The translations under genes were made by a program, and so were the position numbers. Source: Solibaculum mannosilyticum (GTDB taxonomy: Bacteria; Bacillota; Clostridia; Oscillospirales; Acutalibacteraceae). Taken from it: a stretch of 64,000 nucleotides of DNA. This document shows, piece by piece, positions 34,460 through 43,682 of the stretch. The stretch lies in NCBI RefSeq assembly GCF_015140235.1, contig NZ_AP023321.1, positions 1,664,501-1,728,500 on the forward strand. Reading direction: 5' to 3'. Each line of letters opens with the position of its first letter. Positions within the stretch are counted from its first letter, which is position 1. The notes under the pieces were generated by a model that was not told the DNA's origin, did no database searches, and was given only the letters and a program-made list of their open reading frames with translations.

Positions 34460-35788
34460 TCATTCCACCTTCACAACGGCACTGCCATAGGCTGGTAAAC
34501 AAAAATTCCCCTCAAGCTCAACCTCCTGGCCGGTCAACAGTTCCGTCCCTTTGACCCGGCGGTCGAGCTGGAAGTTTCCTTCCTGTCCCTCGGCATTGAT
34601 AAAGATCAGAATGCTCTCCCCCTCCGCATTGCGGGAGAAGGCAAATTGCTTGTTGGTGAGGAATTCCTTTTGATAATCGCCTTCCCACAAGGCGGGATGA
34701 TTCTTTTTCACCTCGGCCAATTTTTTAAGATGTTGGGTAAGACTGCACTCCTTTTGTGCTTCAAGCTCCAAACAAGGCCGTAAAACGCCGTCACCGTCTT
34801 TTTTGTCTCCGGGGATGCCCCATTCGCTGCCGTAATACACCGACGGGATCCCAGGCATGGTATACAGAAGCGTATAGGCCGCTTCCATCTGATCGGGACA
34901 TTTTAGGGCGGTGGCAAATCGGGAGACGTCGTGGTTATCGGCAAAATTATAGAGATGCTTTCCGGTAAAAAGACACCAGGGCTGATTTCCAAACAGGCGC
35001 TCCAGAGAATGGGCGATCTCAAAGAGATTCTGATCGTTGAAGCTGGAGTAGAGACCTTTGTAGCACTCATAGTTCGTCACCGAATGAAGCATGTCGGGAT
35101 CCAGCAGACGTTTCAAATTGTCGTTCATGTGCACCACTTCCCCTAACAGGAAGAAGCCGGATTTGACGCTCCGGCATCGGGCCGACAGCTCCTGCATAAA
35201 GGAAGGCTCCAGGCAGTAGGCCACATCCAAACGGATGCCGTCGATGTCAAACTCCCGGATCCAGCCTTCGGCCGAGTCCAGCAGATACCGCCTCACATCG
35301 GGATGTCCCAGGTTGAGTTTGACCAATTCCTGATGCCCTTCCCAGCAATCGTACCACAGTCCGTCGTGGAAAGCGTTGTCCCCGTCAAAATTCAGGAAAA
35401 ACCAGTCCTTATAGGCCGAATCCCAACGTTTTTGCAGCACATCTACAAACGGTCCAAAATGCCGGCCGGTATGGTGAAATACGCCGTCCAGGACCACCCG
35501 GATTCCCTTGTTGTGCAGACGCTCCACCACCTCCCGGAAGCCCTGGTTGGTACCCAATCTCCTGTCAATCAGACGGTAATCGGCCGTATCATATCCGTGA
35601 TGGTCGGATTCAAAAACAGGGCCGAGATACAGAGCGTCACAGCCCAAATCGTCGGCTATGTGGCCGGCCCAATCGGCCACCTTTTGGATTCTTTCCTGGG
35701 GAGAGGACATAAAATCATTGTCCATAGGCGCCCCGCAAAATCCCAACGGATAAATATGATAAAACACCGCTTTATCTGCCCAATTCAT
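34460..35788 (-). CDS. GH13 alpha-amylase family protein (cyclomaltodextrinase/neopullulanase-like)
   Basis: A 442-residue cytoplasmic (no signal peptide) glycosidase with all GH13 regions: region I VVLDGVFHHTG, region II GIRLDVA with the nucleophile Asp, region III FLLGEV with the acid/base Glu, and region IV FADNHD. The catalytic barrel is followed by a short beta domain (from about 365). Length and missing N-terminal domain fit intracellular maltodextrin-degrading enzymes. GAGGTGATG precedes the ATG. It is a single-gene unit in the same direction as leuB. Confidence 0.92.
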   Translation of the reverse strand: MNWADKAVFYHIYPLGFCGAPMDNDFMSSPQERIQKVADWAGHIADDLGCDALYLGPVFESDHHGYDTADYRLIDRRLGTNQGFREVVERLHNKGIRVVLDGVFHHTGRHFGPFVDVLQKRWDSAYKDWFFLNFDGDNAFHDGLWYDCWEGHQELVKLNLGHPDVRRYLLDSAEGWIREFDIDGIRLDVAYCLEPSFMQELSARCRSVKSGFFLLGEVVHMNDNLKRLLDPDMLHSVTNYECYKGLYSSFNDQNLFEIAHSLERLFGNQPWCLFTGKHLYNFADNHDVSRFATALKCPDQMEAAYTLLYTMPGIPSVYYGSEWGIPGDKKDGDGVLRPCLELEAQKECSLTQHLKKLAEVKKNHPALWEGDYQKEFLTNKQFAFSRNAEGESILIFINAEGQEGNFQLDRRVKGTELLTGQEVELEGNFCLPAYGSAVVKVE

Positions 35789-36136
35789 TGTGCATCACCT
35801 CAACAAAATAGATCACCATAGCTTTGGCCCTGTAGGACCGGTCTTATACAAAGTATAAAGAAGATTATCTTTTTTGCAACTCTTTTTTTGCCGGACATCT
35901 CTTCCGCCTTTCCCGTATTACTCTTTTCGGTGAAAGCACTTCACCACAGTGATCTGGTAAAAAATGTTAGAGCTTTGTAATCTTTTCTGCCGAAAGGTAT
36001 CAGTTTAGATACTTTTTTGTAAAGAAATCAGGTGGATTTTCCCATTTCTCTTGCAGTATAATAATCTCACAGCAAGATCCCAACTTCTTCTTTTTCCATT
36101 CCTCCTTCTTTTTTATTATCCTTCCTTCTTTGAAAA
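35789..36136. other. Intergenic stretch without a supported gene
   Basis: AT-rich. An open frame on + starting at 36051 runs through a terminator and has no ribosome binding site. The stretch should contain the promoter of the GH13 gene to its left, which I could not place with confidence. Confidence 0.5.
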
Positions 36137-36179
36137 AATAAGAACGGCTCGCTTCGGATCAAAGCGAGCCGTTCTTATT
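36137..36179. terminator. Terminator of the XRE regulator gene
   Basis: Long stem AATAAGAACGGCTCGCTT/AAGCGAGCCGTTCTTATT. Confidence 0.85.
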
Positions 36180-36232
36180 TATTTGCTCTACATTTGTGCT
36201 TTTCCCAGCCAGATCACAAAAATTTATGCGAA

Positions 36233-36931
36233 CTATTTTTTATTGTTGTACCCCATGCGGATTTCTGCATTTTGAATCAAATTAAAAAGCGACGAAGCAA
36301 ACAGCGGATAATCCTGAGCCAATTGATCTGGCGTCATGGCCAAATCATCCTGGGATAACAGTGGTTCCATCTCTCCCACCGCCATCCCTTTGCTGAGACA
36401 TTCAGCATTGGTTTCGGCCATCTGCATGTGGGCCGTAGCTGTCCCGCGGGCCAGCATGGACGGTACGGCAAAGGTTCCTTCCGGATTCTTCGCATTGGCA
36501 CCGTACAGCAGCCGCAGTACACGATAGACACTGAGCATCAAAAAGGCGGAAATTTCACCAGTCAGCCCTTTGTTGTTGCATCTTTGCAGTTTATCGAATA
36601 CAATATTGAGAGAATTGGCAATCAGCTTCTTATTCAGAGTGGGCAGGATACTGCCGCGGATGGTCTCCCTACCGGCAGCGTCCGGCTCAGGGATGTCCTC
36701 CACCGTGAGGAATGCGCCGTTACGATCAGGTGTACGTCCCAGAAGATAATCGCAGGACACTCCATAGTAATCGGCGATGCGGGTGAGAAAATCCAATCCA
36801 CACTCGCGAATTCCCTTTTCATAGTGGGAAAGCAGCGCCTGTGAAATCCCCAAATCCTGCGCAACCTGTTTTTGGCTGTATCCGCACTCTTTGCGCAGTA
36901 GCGCAATGATGCGTGGAAAACTGCTGTTCAT
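36233..36931 (-). CDS. XRE-family transcriptional regulator with a C-terminal effector-like domain
   Basis: The 232-residue protein has an N-terminal lambda-repressor-like helix-turn-helix (IIALLRKECGYSQKQVAQDL, SQALLSHYEKGIRE, ADYYGVSCDYLLGRT) and a 150-residue helical C-terminal domain of unknown type. The domain end ...DYLLGRT is the usual boundary in clostridial XRE regulators. GGAGG lies 9 bases before ATG 36931. It diverges from the phosphatase gene at 37085. Confidence 0.88.
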   Translation of the reverse strand: MNSSFPRIIALLRKECGYSQKQVAQDLGISQALLSHYEKGIRECGLDFLTRIADYYGVSCDYLLGRTPDRNGAFLTVEDIPEPDAAGRETIRGSILPTLNKKLIANSLNIVFDKLQRCNNKGLTGEISAFLMLSVYRVLRLLYGANAKNPEGTFAVPSMLARGTATAHMQMAETNAECLSKGMAVGEMEPLLSQDDLAMTPDQLAQDYPLFASSLFNLIQNAEIRMGYNNKK

Positions 36932-37084
36932 AAGACGCGACCTCCATGCACTTTTACGATATGTATAATTATAATGCATGTGTCGAAATTTGTAAAGAAA
37001 GATCACTACAAATAGGAAAATTGAAGGCACTTTTCATCCTGTTTCTGGTATGTAATCTATAATTTCCCATTTCAAGGAGGAAGT

Positions 37085-37801
37085 ATGAAAAGCTATACCA
37101 TCCATTTGATCCGTCATGGCCTTACCGATGGTAATACAAAAGGGCAATACATCGGCTCCACTGACGTCCCCCTGGCCCCGGAAGGGCTGACCCAACTGCT
37201 CCAATTAAAAGAACGGTTTCAATATCCCAATGCCGACGCCTACTTTACCAGCCCTCTTCTGCGCTGTCAGCAGACCTTAAAGGCTCTGTATCCACAAGCC
37301 ACTCCCTTGGTCATCCCGGGCCTTGCCGAGTGCAGCTTCGGCAAGTGGGAGGGGAAAACCGCAAATGAATTGCAAAACGATCCGGAATTCGTCCAGTGGA
37401 TGGAAGCTGGAGGCAAGGACGCTCCTCCAGAGGGAGAAAGCAGCGCCCAGTTTCAAACCCGCTGTTGTGAGGCCTTCTCCAAAGTGGTGGAGGGACTGAT
37501 GAAAACCGGTACCACTTCAGCAGTTATCGTGACCCACGGAGGGGTCATTATGACGCTGCTCGCTACTTTTGGTCTGCCGCGGGCCAATTTCTACGATTGG
37601 CTGGTGGATAACGGATGTGGCTATAGCATCCGTGTTACACCCAATCTGTGGATGCGCGGACAAGTGGTGGAGGTATATGAACAGCTCCCCCTCGGCATTC
37701 AGGATCCGGATTCCGGCAATCAGACCATTGTGCTGGATATCGCCCGGGAAGCTGCCAACCGAGCTTGGGGTGATGTAGAAGACCATCCGGAGGAATCCTA
37801 A
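37085..37801 (+). CDS. Histidine phosphatase family protein (phosphoglycerate mutase-like)
   Basis: A 238-residue protein of the PGM/CobC branch: LIRHGLTDGN holds the phospho-acceptor His, SPLLRCQQTL the Arg, ECSFGKWEG the Glu and VIVTHGGVIM the second His. Members range from broad phosphatases to alpha-ribazole phosphatase; no cobalamin genes are nearby. AAGGAGG precedes the ATG. A terminator follows at 37820. Confidence 0.92.
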   Translation: MKSYTIHLIRHGLTDGNTKGQYIGSTDVPLAPEGLTQLLQLKERFQYPNADAYFTSPLLRCQQTLKALYPQATPLVIPGLAECSFGKWEGKTANELQNDPEFVQWMEAGGKDAPPEGESSAQFQTRCCEAFSKVVEGLMKTGTTSAVIVTHGGVIMTLLATFGLPRANFYDWLVDNGCGYSIRVTPNLWMRGQVVEVYEQLPLGIQDPDSGNQTIVLDIAREAANRAWGDVEDHPEES

Positions 37802-37819
37802 AGCCGGAAACAACAAAAG

Positions 37820-37866
37820 AAGCCCGTTTATCCTCAAAAGGGAGGACAAACGGGCCTTTTCTTATT
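37820..37866. terminator. Bidirectional terminator
   Basis: Stem GCCCGTTTATCCTC/GAGGACAAACGGGC with T run, between the convergent phosphatase and rnr genes. Confidence 0.85.
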
Positions 37867-37902
37867 TTATCATGAATATTGTCTGCTGGATATCGTATGA
37901 TA

Positions 37903-40020
37903 TCACTGATCCGATCCCTGGAAGGGAGTATAGGACAAAGCCTTGAAATCGATTTGTCCGCTGGATACGTCGGCCCGCAGCACTTCGATTTCCATGCTGT
38001 CCCCCACTCCGATTTTTTGTCCGGTCTTGCCGCTGACATAGTAAAATTCCCCGTCATACTGGAATTCGCCCGGCAGCATATCGCTGCGCACCAGGCCTTC
38101 CACCGTATTGGGAAGCTCCACATAGATCCCGTGGGGCGCTACGCCCGATACCACACCTTCCAGCTGTTCCCCTACCCGGGAAGCCATATACTCGGCCTTA
38201 TAACAATCCTCGCAACGTCGTTCGGCCGTCATGGCACGGATTTCACAGTCGGTGGACTGCTGACTGATATCTTCCACCACGCCTCCATAGGTTTTCTCCA
38301 TCTGCCCTTTGGTCTTGCCCGAGATCAGATCCTTGAGAATCCGATGCACCATCAGGTCGGGATATCGGCGGATGGGTGAAGTAAAATGACAGTAGTCTTC
38401 CAGCGAGAGACCGTAATGTCCCAATGGATTGGGATCATACCGGGCTTTTGCCATGGCCCTGATAATCTGATGGGAGATGACGTGGCAAAACGGAGTGTGT
38501 GCAGAGGCATCCAACAGATTGGCAAGATCCTTTGTCTGCACCCCGGGTTTTAATTTTCTGGTCTGAAAGCCCATCACATCGGCTACCCGCTTAAGTGCCT
38601 CGATGCGTTCGGGATCGGGCTGCTCGTGCACGCGGTAGACAAACGGAACCTTTTCCCGCTTGGCGTAACGGGCGGCCGCCTGATTGGCACAGATCATCAG
38701 CTGTTCGATCATCTGCTCAGCGAGGCCTTGTTCCCGGGGCTGGATATCCTGTACACGTCCCTCCTCATCCAGGATGAATTTGCATTCGCTGGACGCAAAA
38801 TCCATCGATCCCCTGGAACGCGCCTTCTCTTTTAAGATATTGGATAGCTCCTTCATCACAAGCAAGGTATCGGCCATGGGTTTATACTTGGTTTTGACTG
38901 CATCGCTGGCCGTACCGTCAAAAAGATCGTTGACTTCGCCGTATACCCCTCGCACTTTGGAACGAATGATGCTTTTTACAAAGTCGCACGAGATAAAATC
39001 CCCTTTGCTGTCCAGCTCGATGAGGGCAGAGACCGTCAACTTATCGCTGCCGGCATCCAAAGAACATACGCCGTTGGACAACTCGGTGGGCAGCATGGGG
39101 ATCACACGGTCGGCAAAATAAACTGAAGTTCCCCGTTTCAGCGCCTCCTGATCCAGAGTGGAACCCATAGGGACGTAGTGGGATACATCAGCGATGTGGA
39201 CGCCCAGACTATAACCCTTCATGGTACGGCATACCGAAACCGCATCGTCCAGATCTTTGGCATCGGGACCGTCGATGGTAAAGATCGCTTGATCCCGCAG
39301 ATCACGGCGATCGGTAAGGTCCTCTTCCCGGATGCCCTGTTCAGCCATATTCCGGGCCTCCACCTGGACCTCCGGTGGAAAATCTGCCGGGATGCCCTCC
39401 ATATCTACAATGGAGTCGGCGCATACCTTGGCACTCTGGGCGCTGCCATAAGACCGCACCACTCGTGCAGTGGCCTGACGCCCCTCTTTGTCGTAACTGA
39501 GCGCCACCCGTACTTTGCTTCCCTCCGTCATTTTGGCCTTTTTGGAAGAGACAACCTTAATGTTATACCGTACGCCGGCATCGGGCGAGATTTCCAGCTT
39601 GCGTCCGTTTTTGACTACGCGTCCGGTGATCTCCCGTTTTCCCTTTCGGACGATGAATTCCACACTTCCCTCCCATCCCTTCGGGGACTGCTTGACCTTC
39701 AAAAGCACCAGATCCCCGGGGAGAGCCTGATTGAGATGACGTCCCGGGATAAACACATCCCCCTTTTCCTGGGACCGTGCAAAAGCAAATCCCGATGAAA
39801 GGGATAAGATCCGGGCCGGGACAAGTCCCGCCGTCTTGCTGGAAATCAACTTATGTTTTTGAGTGACCAGGATTTGTCCCTCTTCCACCAAACCATCCAG
39901 CGCTTTTTTGAGCAACACTGGATTTTCCTGTTCCAGCCTGGCAAGGTGAAACAGTTCCCTGCGGGACATGGCGCGCCCTTCTCGTTCCAGGCACGCCAGT
40001 AAAATGGACTGTATCTGCAT
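37903..40020 (-). CDS. rnr: Ribonuclease R
   Basis: RNase R is a processive 3'-5' exoribonuclease that degrades structured RNA. The 705-residue product has an N-terminal winged helix (1-60), cold-shock OB folds (about 65-215), the RNB catalytic domain (about 245-570) with DGPDAKDLDDAVSV carrying the metal-binding Asp residues, and a C-terminal S1 domain (about 620-700). AGAAGGAGC precedes the ATG. It is followed, in the direction of transcription, by nothing but a terminator, and preceded by pgeF. Confidence 0.96.
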   Translation of the reverse strand: MQIQSILLACLEREGRAMSRRELFHLARLEQENPVLLKKALDGLVEEGQILVTQKHKLISSKTAGLVPARILSLSSGFAFARSQEKGDVFIPGRHLNQALPGDLVLLKVKQSPKGWEGSVEFIVRKGKREITGRVVKNGRKLEISPDAGVRYNIKVVSSKKAKMTEGSKVRVALSYDKEGRQATARVVRSYGSAQSAKVCADSIVDMEGIPADFPPEVQVEARNMAEQGIREEDLTDRRDLRDQAIFTIDGPDAKDLDDAVSVCRTMKGYSLGVHIADVSHYVPMGSTLDQEALKRGTSVYFADRVIPMLPTELSNGVCSLDAGSDKLTVSALIELDSKGDFISCDFVKSIIRSKVRGVYGEVNDLFDGTASDAVKTKYKPMADTLLVMKELSNILKEKARSRGSMDFASSECKFILDEEGRVQDIQPREQGLAEQMIEQLMICANQAAARYAKREKVPFVYRVHEQPDPERIEALKRVADVMGFQTRKLKPGVQTKDLANLLDASAHTPFCHVISHQIIRAMAKARYDPNPLGHYGLSLEDYCHFTSPIRRYPDLMVHRILKDLISGKTKGQMEKTYGGVVEDISQQSTDCEIRAMTAERRCEDCYKAEYMASRVGEQLEGVVSGVAPHGIYVELPNTVEGLVRSDMLPGEFQYDGEFYYVSGKTGQKIGVGDSMEIEVLRADVSSGQIDFKALSYTPFQGSDQ

Positions 40021-40064
40021 AAAATGCTCCTTCTTTTATTGTCGTAATGCAATCTGTCTTTTTC

Positions 40065-40910
40065 TTATACTCTTTCCGATGGCCTGATTTGAAGAAAAGC
40101 CGCCATACCGCCTCTCTGACCATGGGATGCCCGATGGGAGAATAACTGATCTGGATTGCAGCAGGTACATAGTTCCGCCATCTGGATGTGTTCCGGCATC
40201 ACGCCGGCATCCGACAAAATCTGACGGTTGATGTTCCACAGATCCAGTTTGTATTTTCCTCCGCCGCTCTCCGGCATCCACCGTGCGCCATCTTTTAGAT
40301 TTAGCGCTGCAAATTGCTGATATACCGGCTCGTCCACTTCATAACAGCAGGGACCTATGGACGGCCCTACAGCGGCCAAAAGATCCTGTGGACGGCAGCC
40401 GAACGCCTCCTCCATTTTTCGGACGGTCACTTCTCCAATACGTCCTACCGTCCCCCGCCATCCGGCGTGGGCCAAGGCCACTACCCGCTTGACCGGGTCC
40501 ACAAAAAAGAGCGGGACACAGTCGGCATAATAGGTCACCAGCGTAACCCCCGGCTCCTGGGTCACAACGGCATCCACGCTCTGGTAATCCTTCGGACGCC
40601 AGATCCCTTTTCCCTTGTCCTCAGCCGTCACGATGCGGACATTGGTGTGATGATCCTGGTCGGAAGCCACCAAGCCTTCGGGATCAAATCCATTGGCTGC
40701 ACAAATGCGACGGTAGTTCTCCCTTACATTTTCATCGCTGTCTCCCCGGCCGAAACTTAAGTTCATCGAGGAGAATATGCCCTGGCTCACGCCTCCCAAT
40801 CGAGTGGAAAAAGCATGGGAAATGCCCTCCACCTCTTCCAGCATAGGAAAATGAAGAGTGACCACTCCATCTTTTTGTTTTACCATCATATTGGAATCTT
40901 GTAAAGACAT
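40065..40910 (-). CDS. pgeF: Peptidoglycan editing factor PgeF (laccase-domain protein)
   Basis: A 281-residue protein of the YfiH/YlmD family with the conserved metal or nucleoside site: ALAHAGWRGT (His), VGPSIGPCCYEV (Cys) and TCCNPDQLFSHR (His). Family members have purine nucleoside phosphorylase-like activity and remove wrongly placed residues from cell-wall precursors. GGGAGG before ATG 40910 decides the start over 40961. It precedes rnr by 44 bases, so both are probably on one transcript. Confidence 0.92.
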   Translation of the reverse strand: MSLQDSNMMVKQKDGVVTLHFPMLEEVEGISHAFSTRLGGVSQGIFSSMNLSFGRGDSDENVRENYRRICAANGFDPEGLVASDQDHHTNVRIVTAEDKGKGIWRPKDYQSVDAVVTQEPGVTLVTYYADCVPLFFVDPVKRVVALAHAGWRGTVGRIGEVTVRKMEEAFGCRPQDLLAAVGPSIGPCCYEVDEPVYQQFAALNLKDGARWMPESGGGKYKLDLWNINRQILSDAGVMPEHIQMAELCTCCNPDQLFSHRASHGQRGGMAAFLQIRPSERV

Positions 40911-41024
40911 TGCAATTCCTCCCTTGAACCAACTCTTTCCTGTTAGTATACCACATCCCAATACATCTTACAAGTTTTACAATTAATTCGCTAAAATTGT
41001 ATCAAAATAGATAAAATCATTCTT

Positions 41025-41546
41025 TTACTGGAAAAACAAGGAAACCGTAACAGCGCTGACAATCATACTGGCTAGATCAGCCGTCAACGCCGCCGGGATT
41101 GCATGACGGGTCTTCTTGATGCCTACCGCTCCAAAATAAGCGGTAACTGCATAAAATGTAGTCTCAGTGGAACCCATCATGACCGACGCTACCCTTCCGG
41201 CCAAGGAATCCGGACCGTTTTCCCGGATGATGTTCTCCAAAATAGCCAGGGACCCACTGCCGGAAATAGGACGTAAAATAGCCAGTGGCATGACCTGTTC
41301 GGGAAGGTGGAGGAAATCGGCCACCGGTTTGAGACCATAGATCAAAACGTCCAGTCCTCCGGAGGCCTGAAACATAGCCACTGCCGTCAAAAGTCCGACC
41401 ATGGTGGGAACTAGGCGTGCGGTGGTATCCAATCCTTCCTTGGCCCCTTCCACAAAGGTCTCAAACACCGGCACTTTGCGCAGCAGACCCAGTAAAAGAA
41501 TCCCTCCTACAAAGATGGGTAAAAAGTAGTTGGCGATCTGTCCCAT
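41025..41546 (-). CDS. spmB: Spore maturation protein B
   Basis: A 173-residue membrane protein of the nucleoside-recognition/gate family. LRPISGSGSLAILE and MMGSTETTFYAVTAYFG are family signatures. SpmB works with SpmA in spore-core dehydration. GTGAGG precedes the ATG, and spmA ends 32 bases upstream. Confidence 0.95.
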   Translation of the reverse strand: MGQIANYFLPIFVGGILLLGLLRKVPVFETFVEGAKEGLDTTARLVPTMVGLLTAVAMFQASGGLDVLIYGLKPVADFLHLPEQVMPLAILRPISGSGSLAILENIIRENGPDSLAGRVASVMMGSTETTFYAVTAYFGAVGIKKTRHAIPAALTADLASMIVSAVTVSLFFQ

Positions 41547-41578
41547 GGAGTTGCCTCACCCTTTCCTGCGATACGCCC

Positions 41579-42151
41579 CTATTTCTTCCGCTGCAACAGC
41601 TTTGCCACGAATATGCCTACCACCAGTCCGGTGAGACTCGTCACCCAGACCGCCGGCAGAATGTCCATAGGCGACTGTGCTCCATATTTGCCCCGTATGA
41701 CGGCGATGGTTGTTGGGATGAGCTGGATGGAGGCGGTATTGAGCACCACAAACAGAACCATCCAATTGGTGGCCCGTTGTTTTTCCGGATTGTGCCGCTG
41801 CATCTCCTTCATGGCGTGAAGACCCAAAGGCGTTGCGGCATTGCCAAGCCCCAAGAGATTGGCCGTCATGTTCATGGATATGGCTTTTCCCGCCGAGCTT
41901 TTGGGATCCATCCCCCGGAAAATCCACTTGGTGATGGGACTCAGGATTTTGCTGATGATGGCGGTAAGTCCTCCCTTTTCCGCGATGCGCATCAAACCGC
42001 TCCAGAGGCACATGGCTCCCAACAGTACAAGCATCAATTGGACAGCGTTGCTGCCTCCCTCCATCACCGCTTGGGACACCTCTCCCATCCTGCCGTTGAG
42101 GATGCCAAATAAGATGGACAAAATCATCATACCTGCCCAGATGTAATTCAA
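41579..42151 (-). CDS. spmA: Spore maturation protein A
   Basis: A 190-residue membrane protein with the SpmA/gate pattern: GGSNAVQLMLVLLGAMCLWSG, NLLGLGNAATPLGLHAM and NTASIQLIPTT. The TTG at 42151 gives the expected opening MNYIWAGMM and has AGGTGA five bases upstream; the ATG at 42193 would add a basic extension not usual for the family. It forms an operon with spmB, and a TGTCGAA box lies about 100 bases upstream. Confidence 0.95.
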   Translation of the reverse strand: MNYIWAGMMILSILFGILNGRMGEVSQAVMEGGSNAVQLMLVLLGAMCLWSGLMRIAEKGGLTAIISKILSPITKWIFRGMDPKSSAGKAISMNMTANLLGLGNAATPLGLHAMKEMQRHNPEKQRATNWMVLFVVLNTASIQLIPTTIAVIRGKYGAQSPMDILPAVWVTSLTGLVVGIFVAKLLQRKK

Positions 42152-42252
42152 ATCTGTCACCTGCCCTACTCTCTTCCTTCCATTTGTATGCACCGGCGGC
42201 AGACAGGTAGTACACCTTGTTTCTTTTGAGATCCATCCCTCAATCCATCATA

Positions 42253-42260
42253 ATTCGACA
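42253..42260 (-). promoter_or_regulatory. Candidate Spo0A box upstream of spmA and abrB
   Basis: ATTCGACA, i.e. TGTCGAAT on the minus strand, an exact match to the Spo0A core TGNCGAA. It lies between the divergent spmA and abrB-type genes. Confidence 0.5.
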
Positions 42261-42357
42261 TTTTTTGACCAACAGATAAGAAATTTTTTCTTTATTCGTG
42301 CAAATTGCTGTATTTTATTGATTTGTTCGCTTAAATTCTTAAAAAGACTGTTTTTAT

Positions 42358-42365
42358 CGACGAAT
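42358..42365 (+). promoter_or_regulatory. Second, weaker candidate Spo0A box
   Basis: CGACGAAT differs from the TGNCGAA core at its first base and lies 23 bases before the abrB -35. Confidence 0.3.
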
Positions 42366-42388
42366 TACCTTTTTTTTCCTTTCTATCA

Positions 42389-42417
42389 TTGACAACTCTG
42401 GAAATATTTATTATTAT
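42389..42417 (+). promoter_or_regulatory. Promoter of the abrB-type gene
   Basis: Perfect TTGACA and TATTAT with a 17-base spacer; the leader is about 85 bases. Confidence 0.75.
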
Positions 42418-42509
42418 TGTAAGTAATGATCCAATTATGTTTTTTCTTGGCGAATATGAACACCTGTTTTTTGATATAACGGTGACAATGTATTAGGAGG
42501 AGTTTTATT

Positions 42510-42755
42510 ATGAAATCAACTGGTATTGTTAGAAAAGTAGATGAGCTTGGCCGTATCGTTCTTCCCATTGAGCTGCGTCGAACATTGGATATTAACGAAA
42601 AGGATTCTCTGGAAATTTTCGTGGATGGTTCTCAGATCATCCTGAAAAAGTACGAACCGGCTTGTATCTTCTGTGATAACGCAAAGGATGTCATCACCTT
42701 CAAAGGACGAAACGTCTGCCCGGATTGTCTCAGGACACTGAGCAATCTTCTGTAA
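42510..42755 (+). CDS. abrB: AbrB-family transition-state regulator
   Basis: An 81-residue protein whose first 50 residues match the AbrB swapped-hairpin DNA-binding domain (STGIVRKVDELGRIVLPIEL, then EKDSLEIFVDG). The C terminus differs from Bacillus AbrB: it has CIFC and CPDC, a four-Cys zinc-binding pattern found in clostridial homologues. AGGAGG precedes the ATG. In Bacillus abrB is repressed by Spo0A, and matching boxes are present upstream. Confidence 0.93.
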   Translation: MKSTGIVRKVDELGRIVLPIELRRTLDINEKDSLEIFVDGSQIILKKYEPACIFCDNAKDVITFKGRNVCPDCLRTLSNLL

Positions 42756-42770
42756 TCTGTAAAACCAATG

Positions 42771-42816
42771 AAAAAAGAGACGGCATAGCTAGGGGCGCTA
42801 TGCCGTCTCTTTTTTG
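42771..42816. terminator. Bidirectional terminator between abrB and the Ter operon
   Basis: Long stem AAAAGAGACGGCATAGC/GCTATGCCGTCTCTTTT. Confidence 0.9.
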
Positions 42817-42830
42817 TCATGATATTGATT

Positions 42831-43592
42831 TTAAAGGTAACCTTGCAAGAGCTTTCCCAAAACGACGTCGGAGAACACCTTGCTGCCTGTATCGACGGGA
42901 ATACAAACCTGTCCTTGCCGGCTCGGATAGGATAACTCGGTCGGATAAAAAGCTACATCCGCTTCATGAAGCAAAGGGATATCAAATAAGCTGTCCCCTG
43001 CCGACGCCACAAAGTCGATGCAGAACCTCTCCCGCAGACGGCGTATCGCCTGCCCTTTGTTGAGCAATAGGGGAATAACATACACTTTATTGCCGTTCTC
43101 CCACACCTCTACTTGCGACAAATCCAGGCTTTCCCGCAGTCTGTCCACCGTTTCCCGTACCCGGCCGCTTTTGGTAAACACAAATAAGTCGTCTACCATT
43201 CTTACATCCAGTGTCCTGGCATTGTCCTGTTCCAATAACCCCCAGGCGTACTCCAGCTGCTCTCGGGCCGGACGGATTGTTTTCAGAGATTGCTCCTTCC
43301 ACTCCTGATCCTCTTTTCCGTCGATGAGCAGTGTCCCGCCGTTGCTGACGAGAGCCAGAGACGGCTCCCAATCTCGATGGAACCGGATGCGGCGGTACTG
43401 TCCCACCGAACGGGTGGATACCGGTATAAAAGTCATCTTGTGAAAGACCTGATTCAGCATCTCATGGGACTGCTTTGTCATAAAGGAGACTTCCCGCCCT
43501 TCGTACAGCTCCGCCAGCACTTTATTGTCTCCGATGGGATGCCGATACGAATAAATGAGGGTATTGTCCAAATCCGAGGCAAATACACGCAT
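42831..43592 (-). CDS. HAD-family phosphatase of the Ter operon
   Basis: A 253-residue HAD hydrolase with motif I DLDNTLIYS, a Cof/sucrose-phosphatase-like cap and motif IV SAGDSLFDIPLL. HAD phosphatases of this kind recur in Ter-associated biosynthetic gene sets, proposed to make a nucleoside-like metabolite. GAGGTGATG precedes the ATG. It is the last gene of the operon, separated from the calcium ATPase gene by 90 bases that include a hairpin. Confidence 0.85.
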   Translation of the reverse strand: MRVFASDLDNTLIYSYRHPIGDNKVLAELYEGREVSFMTKQSHEMLNQVFHKMTFIPVSTRSVGQYRRIRFHRDWEPSLALVSNGGTLLIDGKEDQEWKEQSLKTIRPAREQLEYAWGLLEQDNARTLDVRMVDDLFVFTKSGRVRETVDRLRESLDLSQVEVWENGNKVYVIPLLLNKGQAIRRLRERFCIDFVASAGDSLFDIPLLHEADVAFYPTELSYPSRQGQVCIPVDTGSKVFSDVVLGKLLQGYL

Positions 43593-43638
43593 ATCATCAC
43601 CTCTTTTTCTTGACGGTAGTAAGATTTTCTCAAAACAT

Positions 43639-43667
43639 TGCCCGCGTCGAAATTCGGCGCGGGCATT
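43639..43667 (-). terminator. Hairpin between the calcium ATPase and HAD genes
   Basis: Perfect GC-rich stem GCCCGCG.CGAA/TTCG.CGCGGGC, with only a weak T tail (TGTTTTG). It may be a partial terminator or mRNA-stability element rather than a full stop. Confidence 0.5.
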
Positions 43668-43682
43668 TGTTGTTTCAGGGGA

